This document shows positions 1 to 6,574 of a stretch of 9,133 nucleotides of DNA, in pieces. How positions within the stretch are numbered: position 1 is the first letter of the stretch; the number at the start of each line of letters is the position of its first letter. The translations under genes and the position numbers were made by a program. The stretch covers positions 1-9,133 of the forward strand of contig DCGA01000110.1 of assembly GCA_002314465.1 (NCBI GenBank), given 5' to 3'. The notes under the pieces were generated by a model. It was not told the origin of the DNA and did not search any database. It worked only from the letters and a program-made list of their open reading frames with translations. Source of the DNA: a bacterium UBA1790 (GTDB taxonomy: Bacteria; Bacteroidota; Bacteroidia; Bacteroidales; Muribaculaceae).

Positions 1-1079
1 GTCAAGGCGAGAAACACATTACCGAAGCCATCAAGATTGAGCGCACACTCAATCGCCCGGGCATTCTTGCAATAAGACTGGGTATGGCAAGCGAGATATA
101 CCTGCGCCTTAACAAACTCGACAAAGCGCTCGAGGTTGCCACCGAAGCTCTCTCATTAGAGGAAAAGAGCGGCAAGCCCGAGAAAGTACCCGTGCGCAAG
201 AGCCAGCTCGCAGCCGTTTACGAGGCAATGGGCAAGCAGCAGCAAGCCATGCAACTGCTCGCTCAAGCCGAGGAGGGACTGCGCAAAACCGACAACCTCA
301 ACTCCCTTGCCATCGTGCTCAACCAGTTGGGCAACATCGAGGTGAAACAGGGCAATATGAGTGCCGCAGCCTATCACCTGCGCGAGAGCATACAGTTGTG
401 CGAGAAAACCGGCAACCAGAGCATTGAACTCAAGGCACGCCACATGCTGTGCAGCGCACTGCGCAACAGCAACCCCGCCGAGGCAATCAAGGAACTCGAG
501 AAATATGCCGCGCTCAAGGATAGCGTTTATTCTAACAACGCAGCCCAGAGCCTTGCGCTGTTCAACGTAAAATATGAAACAACCGAGAAGGAACATAATA
601 TCGAAATCCTCGAGCAGCAAGTAAAGAACAACCATCTGTGGATGGGTATCCTGGGTGTAGTACTCTTCGGCACGATTGTCGTTGCTATACTCACATGGCG
701 CATAGCACGAGTGAGAGAAGCCAAGAACCGCACCCTCATCAAGGCAAACCTGCTCAAGGACGAACTCCTTGAAATCGCGCAAAAGCAGAGCGAGCAGAAT
801 GAACATGGCGACGACCACGAGAAGATTGCACAACTGGCTCACGAAATGGGCAGCATGGGCGAAATGCCTCAGGTGAAAATCACCCGCCGCGAACGCGAAA
901 TCATGATACTGTGCTGCGACGGTCTCCTCGCCAAGGAGATTGCCGACAAACTCAACATCTCGCAGCGCACCGTCGAGACCCACAAGACCAATCTGTTCAA
1001 GAAACTCGGTATCAACAACACCATCGAACTCGTGCGCTACGCACAAGCTATCGGTGCAGTGCAAGAAAAGAACTCGTAA
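1..1079 (+). CDS. TPR-containing membrane-anchored LuxR-family regulator (5' partial)
   Basis: The frame is open from base 3 with no stop, so the gene starts upstream of the window. The ATG at 84 is internal: TPR-like helices are already visible before it. Seen in order: helical TPR-type repeats up to about base 560 (for example the segment ending in ALEVATEALSLEEK, and the one around AMQLLAQAEEGL), a charged helix, one hydrophobic membrane segment at about 642-698 (MGILGVVLFGTIVVAILTW), a coiled-coil linker, then a LuxR/GerE helix-turn-helix at about 876-1058 with the family signatures TRREREIM, KEIADKLNIS and TVETHKTNLFKKLG. By family knowledge, such Bacteroidetes proteins are one-component regulators with the TPR sensor N-terminal to the membrane segment and the DNA-binding domain in the cytoplasm. 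The sensed signal and the targets are unknown. It ends in TAA, and the next 657 bp hold no credible protein gene. Only the C-terminal part can be assessed. Confidence 0.88.
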   Translation, partial: QGEKHITEAIKIERTLNRPGILAIRLGMASEIYLRLNKLDKALEVATEALSLEEKSGKPEKVPVRKSQLAAVYEAMGKQQQAMQLLAQAEEGLRKTDNLNSLAIVLNQLGNIEVKQGNMSAAAYHLRESIQLCEKTGNQSIELKARHMLCSALRNSNPAEAIKELEKYAALKDSVYSNNAAQSLALFNVKYETTEKEHNIEILEQQVKNNHLWMGILGVVLFGTIVVAILTWRIARVREAKNRTLIKANLLKDELLEIAQKQSEQNEHGDDHEKIAQLAHEMGSMGEMPQVKITRREREIMILCCDGLLAKEIADKLNISQRTVETHKTNLFKKLGINNTIELVRYAQAIGAVQEKNS

Positions 1080-1102
1080 AACCCCACGATTTTTCTAAGT
1101 AA

Positions 1103-1114
1103 ATATACGCAATT
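1103..1114 (+). repeat. 12-mer ATATACGCAATT, copy 1
   Basis: This exact 12-base word recurs at 1400-1411. It ends 25 bp before the putative -33 box of the first noncoding unit, and the second copy ends 24 bp before the -33 box of the second. The fixed distance suggests an upstream activator site or UP-like element shared by both promoters. It could also simply be a preserved part of a duplicated unit. Confidence 0.6.
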
Positions 1115-1139
1115 ATGGCTTACAAGGGCCTCTGGAACG

Positions 1140-1170
1140 CTTGTAATAAAAAACTTTTTATTAAGTTTGC
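1140..1170 (+). promoter_or_regulatory. Bacteroidetes-type promoter of noncoding unit 1
   Basis: A -33-like CTTG (1140-1143; consensus TTTG) is followed after 18 bp by a perfect -7 element TAAGTTTG (1162-1169). Transcription would start near 1176. The spacer is almost wholly a palindrome, TAATAAAAA-AC-TTTTTATTA (1144-1163), which could be an operator or a region of easy melting. The next gene starts more than 560 bp away and a terminator hairpin intervenes, so this promoter more likely serves a short RNA. Confidence 0.55.
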
Positions 1171-1175
1171 ATCAA

Positions 1176-1306
1176 GAAAACTTTACAAGACGCCCCAAAT
1201 AATATAGGACTTACTTGAAAACAGATTGGCCCAACCTATAATTTGCACGTCAAGAAAACTATAACACAAGCGCTGAATCCTCACCGGGTTCAGCGCTTGT
1301 GCTTTT
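1176..1306 (+). ncRNA. Putative small RNA, unit 1 of a tandem homologous pair
   Basis: Predicted transcript of about 130 nt from the promoter at 1140-1170 to the intrinsic terminator at 1265-1306. No plausible reading frame lies inside it. It shares exact blocks, in the same order and nearly the same spacing, with unit 2: TTACAAGAC (1183-1191), TTACTTGAAA (1211-1220), an ATTG-CC-AAC block (from 1225), and a GAAAAC-TAA-CAAGCG block running into the terminator stem (1254-1272). I do not recognise it as 6S RNA, tmRNA, RNase P RNA, SRP RNA or a known riboswitch. Both ends are inferred from promoter and terminator positions only. Confidence 0.5.
1265..1306 (+). terminator. Intrinsic terminator hairpin of unit 1
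   Basis: CACAAGCGCTGAA (1265-1277) is perfectly complementary to TTCAGCGCTTGTG (1289-1301). The stem extends through one T-G wobble and two C-G pairs, closing on the 5-nt loop TCACC. The 16-bp stem is followed by CTTTT (1302-1306). The U-tract is short but the stem is very stable. It would also stop any readthrough from the regulator gene upstream. Confidence 0.75.
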
Positions 1307-1399
1307 ACAGGGGCTTTCATCCTGTGATACGTAGAAAAATACTTAACCAAACAAATTCATGAATATTTACTGTATAAAACACGCATATACACTACGTAT

Positions 1400-1411
1400 A
1401 TATACGCAATT
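1400..1411 (+). repeat. 12-mer ATATACGCAATT, copy 2
   Basis: Identical to 1103-1114, 297 bp downstream. It ends 24 bp before the TTTG -33 box at 1436, matching the arrangement of copy 1. The preceding bases (TACGTATAT) are AT-rich alternating sequence. See copy 1 for interpretation. Confidence 0.6.
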
Positions 1412-1435
1412 CGCTATTTCAGCCCATGAAACCCC

Positions 1436-1466
1436 TTTGTTCGTATAAATATTATCCTTAATTTTG
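1436..1466 (+). promoter_or_regulatory. Consensus Bacteroidetes promoter of noncoding unit 2
   Basis: A perfect -33 TTTG (1436-1439), a 19-bp spacer, and a perfect -7 TAATTTTG (1459-1466). Transcription would start near 1473. The kinase start codon is about 260 bp further on, and the strong terminator at 1612-1655 lies between. The main product is therefore expected to be a short RNA, unless the terminator works as a regulated attenuator of the kinase-polA genes. Confidence 0.7.
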
Positions 1467-1472
1467 TGACCA

Positions 1473-1655
1473 GAAATTACAAGACACTCAATAGAATTAC
1501 ACATTACTTGAAACACTTTATTGCCAACAACAACTTTTACTTATCCGAAACTTTTTTCATGACGAGCACAAAATTACCTATCTGAAACCTTTGTATGAGA
1601 AAAACATTAAGCAAGCGTGGCTTTCCATCGAGAAAACCACGCTTGTTTTCTTTTT
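1473..1655 (+). ncRNA. Putative small RNA, unit 2 of a tandem homologous pair
   Basis: Predicted transcript of about 183 nt between the consensus promoter at 1436-1466 and the terminator at 1612-1655. Blocks shared with unit 1 are TTACAAGAC (1477-1485), TTACTTGAAA (1504-1513), ATTGCCAAC (from 1520) and a 19-base pre-terminator block (1599-1617), which matches unit 1 at 14 of 19 ungapped positions. It is about 50 nt longer than unit 1, and the extra sequence lies between the ATTG block and the terminator. Its only ATG (1560) opens an 8-codon frame, so coding is unlikely. An alternative reading is a 5' leader with an attenuator for the downstream kinase gene. Confidence 0.5.
1612..1655 (+). terminator. 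Intrinsic terminator of unit 2
   Basis: CAAGCGTGG (1612-1620) pairs perfectly with CCACGCTTG (1637-1645). Above a single C/A mismatch, TTTC (1622-1625) pairs with GAAA (1632-1635), closing a 6-nt loop. The U-tract TTTTCTTTTT follows directly (1646-1655). This is a textbook rho-independent terminator, and its stem starts with the same CAAGCG as the unit 1 terminator. Confidence 0.85.
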
Positions 1656-1701
1656 AAGTGGCTTTTTAGGCTTTAAAAGGGCTTTTATTGGATTTTTTTA
1701 G

Positions 1702-1710
1702 TAACTTTAC
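1702..1710 (+). promoter_or_regulatory. Possible -7 element for the nucleoside kinase gene
   Basis: TAACTTTAC is one base away from the TAnnTTTG consensus and closely resembles the -7 element in front of the gene at 7752. It would give a leader of about 20 nt before the ATG at 1737. No convincing TTTG -33 box lies 19-21 bp upstream, so the call is weak. Confidence 0.35.
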
Positions 1711-1736
1711 AACCTTATTACAAAACACTTCAACCC

Positions 1737-3404
1737 ATGGGTAATAATTTAAAGATATATTGTAAGAACACAAGCGAATATATAGGCATTGCGGGCGGTG
1801 ATACACTGCTCGACATCGCACGCTCAATACAGTCACGCCTCGACGTGCAGCCACTGTGTGCACTCGTCAATAACAAGTGCGAGGACATGAGTTTCCCCGT
1901 CTACGGTCCCAAGCATATACAGTTCATCGGCTACAGCCATCCCGCGGGAGCGCGCACCTACGTGCACTCGCTGTGTATGGTACTGTACAAGGCCATCAAC
2001 GACCTCTTCCCCGGCAAGCGACTGCGCATTGAGCACTCGCTCAAGGGCGGCTATTACTGCCGCATCAAGCACGACCACGAGACGATGACCGCCGAGATGG
2101 TGGCTTCAATCAAGGCTCGCATGGAGGCAATCGTGGCCGAGGACATTCCCTTCGTGCGCTACGAACGCCTTACCGAGGACGTTGTGGAGATGTTCAGGGA
2201 ACAAGGACTCAACGACAAGGTGCGTGTACTCTCAACCAGCGACAACATCTACACCACCTATTACCGACTCGATAACGTCATCGACAGTTTCTATGGCCCG
2301 CTCGTACCCAGCACGGGACTGCTCAAGGTCTTCGACCTGCAGCCATTTGAAAAAGGCATGATTCTGCTCACCCCCGACAAGGAAATGCAACCTTCACAGG
2401 TAGAACCTCAGCCCAAGATGTTCCAGGCATTTACCGACTATGTTGCATTCAACGACGTGATTGGCGTGGACGACGTGGGTTCGCTCAACGCGGCTATCAA
2501 CGCCAAGGAGGCGAAAATGCTCATCAATGTTGCCGAGGCTCTGCACAACAAGATGTTTGCAGGCTTTGCCCACGAGATTACCAAGCGCTACAAGGCGGGC
2601 GGAGCCCGTGTGGTACTCATCGCCGGCCCATCGTCGAGCGGCAAGACCACATCAAGCAAGCGTCTGTCCATCCAGTTGCTCACTAACTACATCGTGCCTA
2701 AGGTTATCGAACTCGACAACTACTTCGTGAACCGCGAGAACACACCGCGCGACGAAAGCGGCGACTACGACTACGAGTCGCTCTATGCTCTTGACCTGGA
2801 GCAGTTCAATAAAGACCTAACTGACCTGCTTGCTGGCAAGGAAGTGGCATTGCCCACCTATAACTTCGAGACTGGTAAGCGCGAGTACCGCGGCAACACC
2901 CTGCGCCTCGAGGATAACAATATCCTGCTCATCGAGGGCATACACGGACTCAACCCCGAACTCACCAAGCAGATTCCCGAGGAACAGAAGTTCCGCCTCT
3001 ATGTGAGCGCGCTCACCACACTCAACATCGACGACCACAACTGGATCCCCACCAGCGACAACCGACTGTTGCGACGCATTGTGCGCGACAACAAGTACCG
3101 TGGATGCGACGCCCTGAGCACTATTGCACGTTGGGGCAGCGTGCGCCGTGGCGAGGAAAAATGGATTTACCCCTATCAGGAGAATGCCGACGCAACATTC
3201 AACTCATCGCTCATCTTCGAACTCGCGGTGATGAAGGATTTTGCCGAGCCCGTGCTGCACAAGGTGCCCGCCAATACTCCCGAATATGCCGAGGCACACC
3301 GCCTGCTCAAGTTCCTCAGTTACTTTGAGTCTCTTGAGGAGAAGGATATACCCAGTACCAGCCTGTTGCGCGAGTTCCTGGGCGGCAGCAGTTTCTCTTA
3401 TTAA
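1737..3404 (+). CDS. Nucleoside (uridine-like) kinase with TGS/ThrRS-like N-terminus
   Basis: A 555-residue protein. Residues 1 to about 65 form a TGS-like domain. Residues about 70-200 resemble the second (editing, SAD-like) domain of threonyl-tRNA synthetase, but the HxxxH metal motif is degenerate: it reads HSLCM, so H77 remains and the second His is M81. From about residue 290 there is a phosphoribulokinase/uridine-kinase P-loop domain: Walker A GPSSSGKTT (297-305), a substrate-side LDNYF motif (D327), and a Walker-B-like LLIEGIHGLN (E400). This architecture is standard for Bacteroidetes proteins annotated as nucleoside kinase. The expected reaction is NTP-dependent phosphorylation of uridine or a related nucleoside in cytoplasmic salvage, but the true substrate cannot be read from sequence. 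The ATG is preceded by an A/T-rich leader with no Shine-Dalgarno, as is normal for the phylum. polA follows after 44 bp. Confidence 0.88.
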   Translation: MGNNLKIYCKNTSEYIGIAGGDTLLDIARSIQSRLDVQPLCALVNNKCEDMSFPVYGPKHIQFIGYSHPAGARTYVHSLCMVLYKAINDLFPGKRLRIEHSLKGGYYCRIKHDHETMTAEMVASIKARMEAIVAEDIPFVRYERLTEDVVEMFREQGLNDKVRVLSTSDNIYTTYYRLDNVIDSFYGPLVPSTGLLKVFDLQPFEKGMILLTPDKEMQPSQVEPQPKMFQAFTDYVAFNDVIGVDDVGSLNAAINAKEAKMLINVAEALHNKMFAGFAHEITKRYKAGGARVVLIAGPSSSGKTTSSKRLSIQLLTNYIVPKVIELDNYFVNRENTPRDESGDYDYESLYALDLEQFNKDLTDLLAGKEVALPTYNFETGKREYRGNTLRLEDNNILLIEGIHGLNPELTKQIPEEQKFRLYVSALTTLNIDDHNWIPTSDNRLLRRIVRDNKYRGCDALSTIARWGSVRRGEEKWIYPYQENADATFNSSLIFELAVMKDFAEPVLHKVPANTPEYAEAHRLLKFLSYFESLEEKDIPSTSLLREFLGGSSFSY

Positions 3405-3448
3405 GCCTGCTGCACGATACACTATAATGAATCCGTAAAAAACGATAT

Positions 3449-6274
3449 ATGAAGAAACTTCTTCTCATTGATGCCTATGCGATGATTTTCAGGGCTTTCT
3501 ATGCCATGATTCGCAATCCTCGCATCACTTCTGCAGGTATTGACACATCGGCCGTGTTTGGCTTTGTCAACATACTGCAGGACTTGCTCAAGCGTGAGCA
3601 GCCCAGCCACATCGCGGTGTGCTTTGACCCCGGTGGAAAGACTTTCCGACACGAGGCTTACCCCGAGTACAAGGCCAACCGAAGCGAAACTCCCGAGGGT
3701 ATCATCATAGCGGTTCCCTACATCAAGCGAATTCTCGAGGCATACCACATCCCCGTAATAATCGTTCCTGGATATGAGGCCGACGACGTAATAGGTACTC
3801 TTGCACACAAAGCGCAGGAGCACGACTTCGACACTTACATGGTAACTGGCGACAAGGACTTTGCCCAACTCGTTACACCGCGCGTCAAGGTCTACAACCC
3901 CGGCAAGGGCGAAATCCTGGGCGTGGAAGAAGTGAACGAGAAATACGGCCTCACATCGCCCCTGCAGGTAATCGACATGCTCGCTCTCATGGGCGACAGC
4001 GCCGACAACATCCCGGGCTGCCCCGGCGTGGGTCCCAAGACCGCCGAGAAACTCATTGCACAGTATGGCAGCGTGGAAAATCTCATCGAGCACAGCGGCG
4101 AACTCAAGGGTGCGCTCAAGACCAAGGTTGAGAGCAATGTGGAGCAAATCAAGTTCTCTAAGTATCTTGCCACCATTATCACCGACGTGCCCGTGGAGTG
4201 GAACGAGGAATCGCTGGTGCGCGAGCATGCCGACCTTGAGGCTCTGCGCCAGGTGTTCAACGAACTGGAGTTCCGCACTCTCGCTGCACGCATCATCGAC
4301 CACGGCGAGGCCAATGTGGGACTTGACGGCGATAGTCCCGTGCAGGAAACAGCCCCTGTGACTCAACCCTCTCAACCCGTGCGGCCTGCAGCCAGTGCCG
4401 ATGGACAGTTGAGCCTCTTCGACACACCCGTTGCAGCACCCACACCTGCGCCCGCTCCTGCACCTGAACCCGAGGCACAGCACGAGGCGCTGTTCACACC
4501 GCGCGAGTATCGCATTGTTGCCGACACCTACGAGGCCGAATCCATCATTGCCGACCTACTCAAGGAAGAGCGCGTGGCAGTGAACATCGTTGCCGACGGC
4601 GAAGAGGCGATGCGCGCCATGATTGTGGGCTTTGCAGTGTGCGCCCCCGCTGGTCCCGTTACCTATCTCCCCTGCGACGGCATGGGATTCATGATGCAGG
4701 CAGTAGAACCTCTGTTCAAGGGCAACACCTGCATTGTGAGCAACGACATCAAGCGCGACATCGTTATGCTTCACTGTGCCGGCGTGGAGTTCTCTGCACC
4801 ATACTACGACACTGCAGTGGCACACTACCTGCTGCAACCCGAGCGCGGACACAACACCGTACAGTTGGCACAGGACATTCTCTATTACGAACCCTCTACC
4901 CCCGAGAGCCTCCTGGGTGCCAAGGGCAAGAAGCAACTCAAGTGGTCACAGGTGAAGGCCGACCGCCTTGCACCCGTGGCTTGCGAAGCCGCTGCCATCA
5001 ACATGGCACTGCCCGAGGTGATCGACGCGCGGCTCAAGGAAGAGGGAATGACACACCTGCTCGACACCATTGAGATGCCCCTCGTGGAGGTACTGGCGCG
5101 CATGGAGATTGCCGGTGCACGCATCGACGTAAAGGCGCTCAACGACTATTCCCTTATCTTGAGCGAACGCGAGAAAGCCCTCGAGCAAGAGTGCCACGAA
5201 CTCGCCGGCGAGCCGTTCAACACCGCTTCGCCCATGCAAGTGGGTGAAATCCTGTTCGACAAACTCCAACTCGACGCCAAGGCCAAGAAAACCAAGACCG
5301 GACAATACAGCACCACCGAGGAAGTTCTGCTCAAGTTGCGCGACCGTCACCCCATCATCGACAAGATTCTTGACCTGCGCGGCATACGCAAACTCCTATC
5401 AACCTATGTAAACGCCCTGCCGGCTCTCATCAACCCGCGCACAGGACGCATCCACACCACTTATAACCAGACGGTTACCGCAACCGGACGACTGTCATCG
5501 ACCAACCCCAACCTGCAGAACATCCCCGTGCGCAACGACGAGGGACGCGAGATACGCCGTGCGTTCATTCCCGCCGACGGCAACGTATTCTTCAGCGCCG
5601 ACTACTCGCAGATTGAGTTGCGACTTGTTGCCGACCTGAGCGGTGACCCGACCATGCTCGACGCCTTTGCAGCCGGACACGATATCCACGCCATCACCGC
5701 GGCACGCATCTACCACAAAGCACTGGAAGATGTCACCGGTGACGAGCGCCGCAAGGCCAAGACCGCCAACTTCGGTATCCTTTATGGCATCTCTGCTTTC
5801 GGTCTGAGCGAGCGTCTGGGCATTCCACGCAACGAGTCAAAGGCTCTTATCGACGGATACTTCGCCACCTTCCCCGGAGTGCGCGAATACATCGACCGCA
5901 GCGTGGCACAGGCGCGCGAAAAAGGCTATGTTACCACCCTTGACGGCCGACGCCGCATGTTGCCCGACATCAACTCACGCAACGCCGTGGTGCGCAGTTT
6001 CAGTGAGCGAAATGCCGTCAACGCACCCATCCAGGGCACTGCCGCCGACATCATCAAGCGCGCAATGATTGCCATTGCACGCCGTTTCAAGGACGAGGCA
6101 ATACGCTCTAAGATGATTCTTCAGGTACACGACGAATTGAACTTTGACGTCATTCCCGCCGAACTCGACCGCGTGCAGACCATCGTTGTCGAGGAAATGG
6201 AACGCGCCTACAACGGACGCGTGCAACTCACCGCTTCTTACGCTTCGGCAGCCAACTGGCTCGACGCACACTAA
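3449..6274 (+). CDS. polA: DNA polymerase I
   Basis: A 941-residue family A polymerase acting in Okazaki-fragment maturation and repair synthesis. Residues 1 to about 285 are the 5'-3' flap nuclease, with motifs around GYEADDVIGTLA, VTGDKDFAQLV and the helix-hairpin-helix GVGPKTAEKL. Residues about 295-350 are an Ala/Pro/Gln-rich linker carrying QLSLF (320-324). Residues about 350-540 have the fold of the 3'-5' exonuclease, but motif I FDTET is VNIVA (378-382) and the motif III Asp aligns with V471; only the motif II Asp (D437) remains, so proofreading is probably lost. The polymerase domain is intact: motif A DYSQIELR (D718), motif B R767-K771-F775-Y779, motif C HDE (894-896). F775 corresponds to the Phe that selects against dideoxynucleotides in E. 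coli Pol I. It lies 44 bp after the kinase gene and 21 bp before the transporter gene, with no promoter or terminator visible in either gap. Confidence 0.97.
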   Translation: MKKLLLIDAYAMIFRAFYAMIRNPRITSAGIDTSAVFGFVNILQDLLKREQPSHIAVCFDPGGKTFRHEAYPEYKANRSETPEGIIIAVPYIKRILEAYHIPVIIVPGYEADDVIGTLAHKAQEHDFDTYMVTGDKDFAQLVTPRVKVYNPGKGEILGVEEVNEKYGLTSPLQVIDMLALMGDSADNIPGCPGVGPKTAEKLIAQYGSVENLIEHSGELKGALKTKVESNVEQIKFSKYLATIITDVPVEWNEESLVREHADLEALRQVFNELEFRTLAARIIDHGEANVGLDGDSPVQETAPVTQPSQPVRPAASADGQLSLFDTPVAAPTPAPAPAPEPEAQHEALFTPREYRIVADTYEAESIIADLLKEERVAVNIVADGEEAMRAMIVGFAVCAPAGPVTYLPCDGMGFMMQAVEPLFKGNTCIVSNDIKRDIVMLHCAGVEFSAPYYDTAVAHYLLQPERGHNTVQLAQDILYYEPSTPESLLGAKGKKQLKWSQVKADRLAPVACEAAAINMALPEVIDARLKEEGMTHLLDTIEMPLVEVLARMEIAGARIDVKALNDYSLILSEREKALEQECHELAGEPFNTASPMQVGEILFDKLQLDAKAKKTKTGQYSTTEEVLLKLRDRHPIIDKILDLRGIRKLLSTYVNALPALINPRTGRIHTTYNQTVTATGRLSSTNPNLQNIPVRNDEGREIRRAFIPADGNVFFSADYSQIELRLVADLSGDPTMLDAFAAGHDIHAITAARIYHKALEDVTGDERRKAKTANFGILYGISAFGLSERLGIPRNESKALIDGYFATFPGVREYIDRSVAQAREKGYVTTLDGRRRMLPDINSRNAVVRSFSERNAVNAPIQGTAADIIKRAMIAIARRFKDEAIRSKMILQVHDELNFDVIPAELDRVQTIVVEEMERAYNGRVQLTASYASAANWLDAH
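4406..4420 (+). other. Sliding-clamp-binding motif QLSLF encoded in the PolA linker
   Basis: Codons 320-324 of polA read Q-L-S-L-F, an exact match to the bacterial beta-clamp-binding pentapeptide consensus QL(S/D)LF. The motif sits in the Ala/Pro-rich linker between the flap nuclease and the exonuclease-like domain, where it would be exposed. It is followed by D-T-P and an Ala-Pro tract. Clamp binding is inferred from the motif and its position only. Confidence 0.6.
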
Positions 6275-6295
6275 TTCACTAAAACAAAAAACAAA

Positions 6296-6574
6296 ATGGA
6301 TATAGCATTAATAGCAAACATAGTAGGATATATTGCAAGCATAGCAATGGTACTGGGCTACATGCCCCAAGCCATTCACACCATTCGCACCCGTAACACC
6401 GACGGCATTGCCATGCCCACATTCGTACTCATGGGTATAGGCTCTATCGGCTTTGCCATCCAGGGTTTACTCATCGACAACTGGCCGCTCGTCCTCACTA
6501 ACGTCATCACCTCGTTGTCGAGCATCACCATTGCATCGATAAAGATTTACAACGACTATTTCAAGAAAAAATAA
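6296..6574 (+). CDS. SemiSWEET / PQ-loop family transporter
   Basis: A 92-residue membrane protein of the size usual for bacterial SemiSWEETs, which pair as dimers to carry small sugars across the inner membrane. Three hydrophobic helices are seen at about residues 4-23, 40-60 and 65-85. The signature PQ motif is GYMPQ (P24, Q25) at the end of helix 1, followed by the typical IRTRNTDGIAMPTF loop. The Asn at N69 in helix 3 matches the conserved substrate-pocket Asn of the family. The lysine-rich tail (KKK) is cytoplasmic. The start follows an A-rich leader 21 bp after polA, and the stop overlaps the next ATG by one base (TAATG), suggesting translational coupling. Substrate unknown: sucrose or glucose are known for relatives, but nothing here decides it. 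Confidence 0.88.
   Translation: MDIALIANIVGYIASIAMVLGYMPQAIHTIRTRNTDGIAMPTFVLMGIGSIGFAIQGLLIDNWPLVLTNVITSLSSITIASIKIYNDYFKKK

Noticed and set aside
156..1064. Long open frame on the - strand opposite the regulator (and similar frames opposite other genes)
   Set aside because: These are antisense shadows of GC-rich coding sequence; the + strand carries clear domain motifs and the - strand products show none.
1115..1207. A 30-codon ORF (begins MAYKGLWNAC) just after the first 12-mer
   Set aside because: It has no ribosome-binding context, starts upstream of the predicted transcription start, reads through the promoter of unit 1, and has no recognisable features.
1214..1246. CTTG-N19-TATAATTTGC, resembling a second promoter inside unit 1
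   Set aside because: The CTTG is part of the TTACTTGAAA block shared with unit 2, where no matching -7 element follows, and a start near 1252 would leave only a hairpin. Possible but not supported enough to annotate.
1329..1407. AT-rich stretch with TACGTA palindromes and TATATA runs (possible recombination or origin-like site)
   Set aside because: The palindromes are only 6 bp, no iterated boxes are present, and the composition matches other intergenic DNA here.
1080..1736. CRISPR array or tRNA/rRNA gene in the long intergenic region
   Set aside because: There are no regularly spaced identical repeats and no cloverleaf or rRNA-like sequence; the repeats found are two diverged units only.
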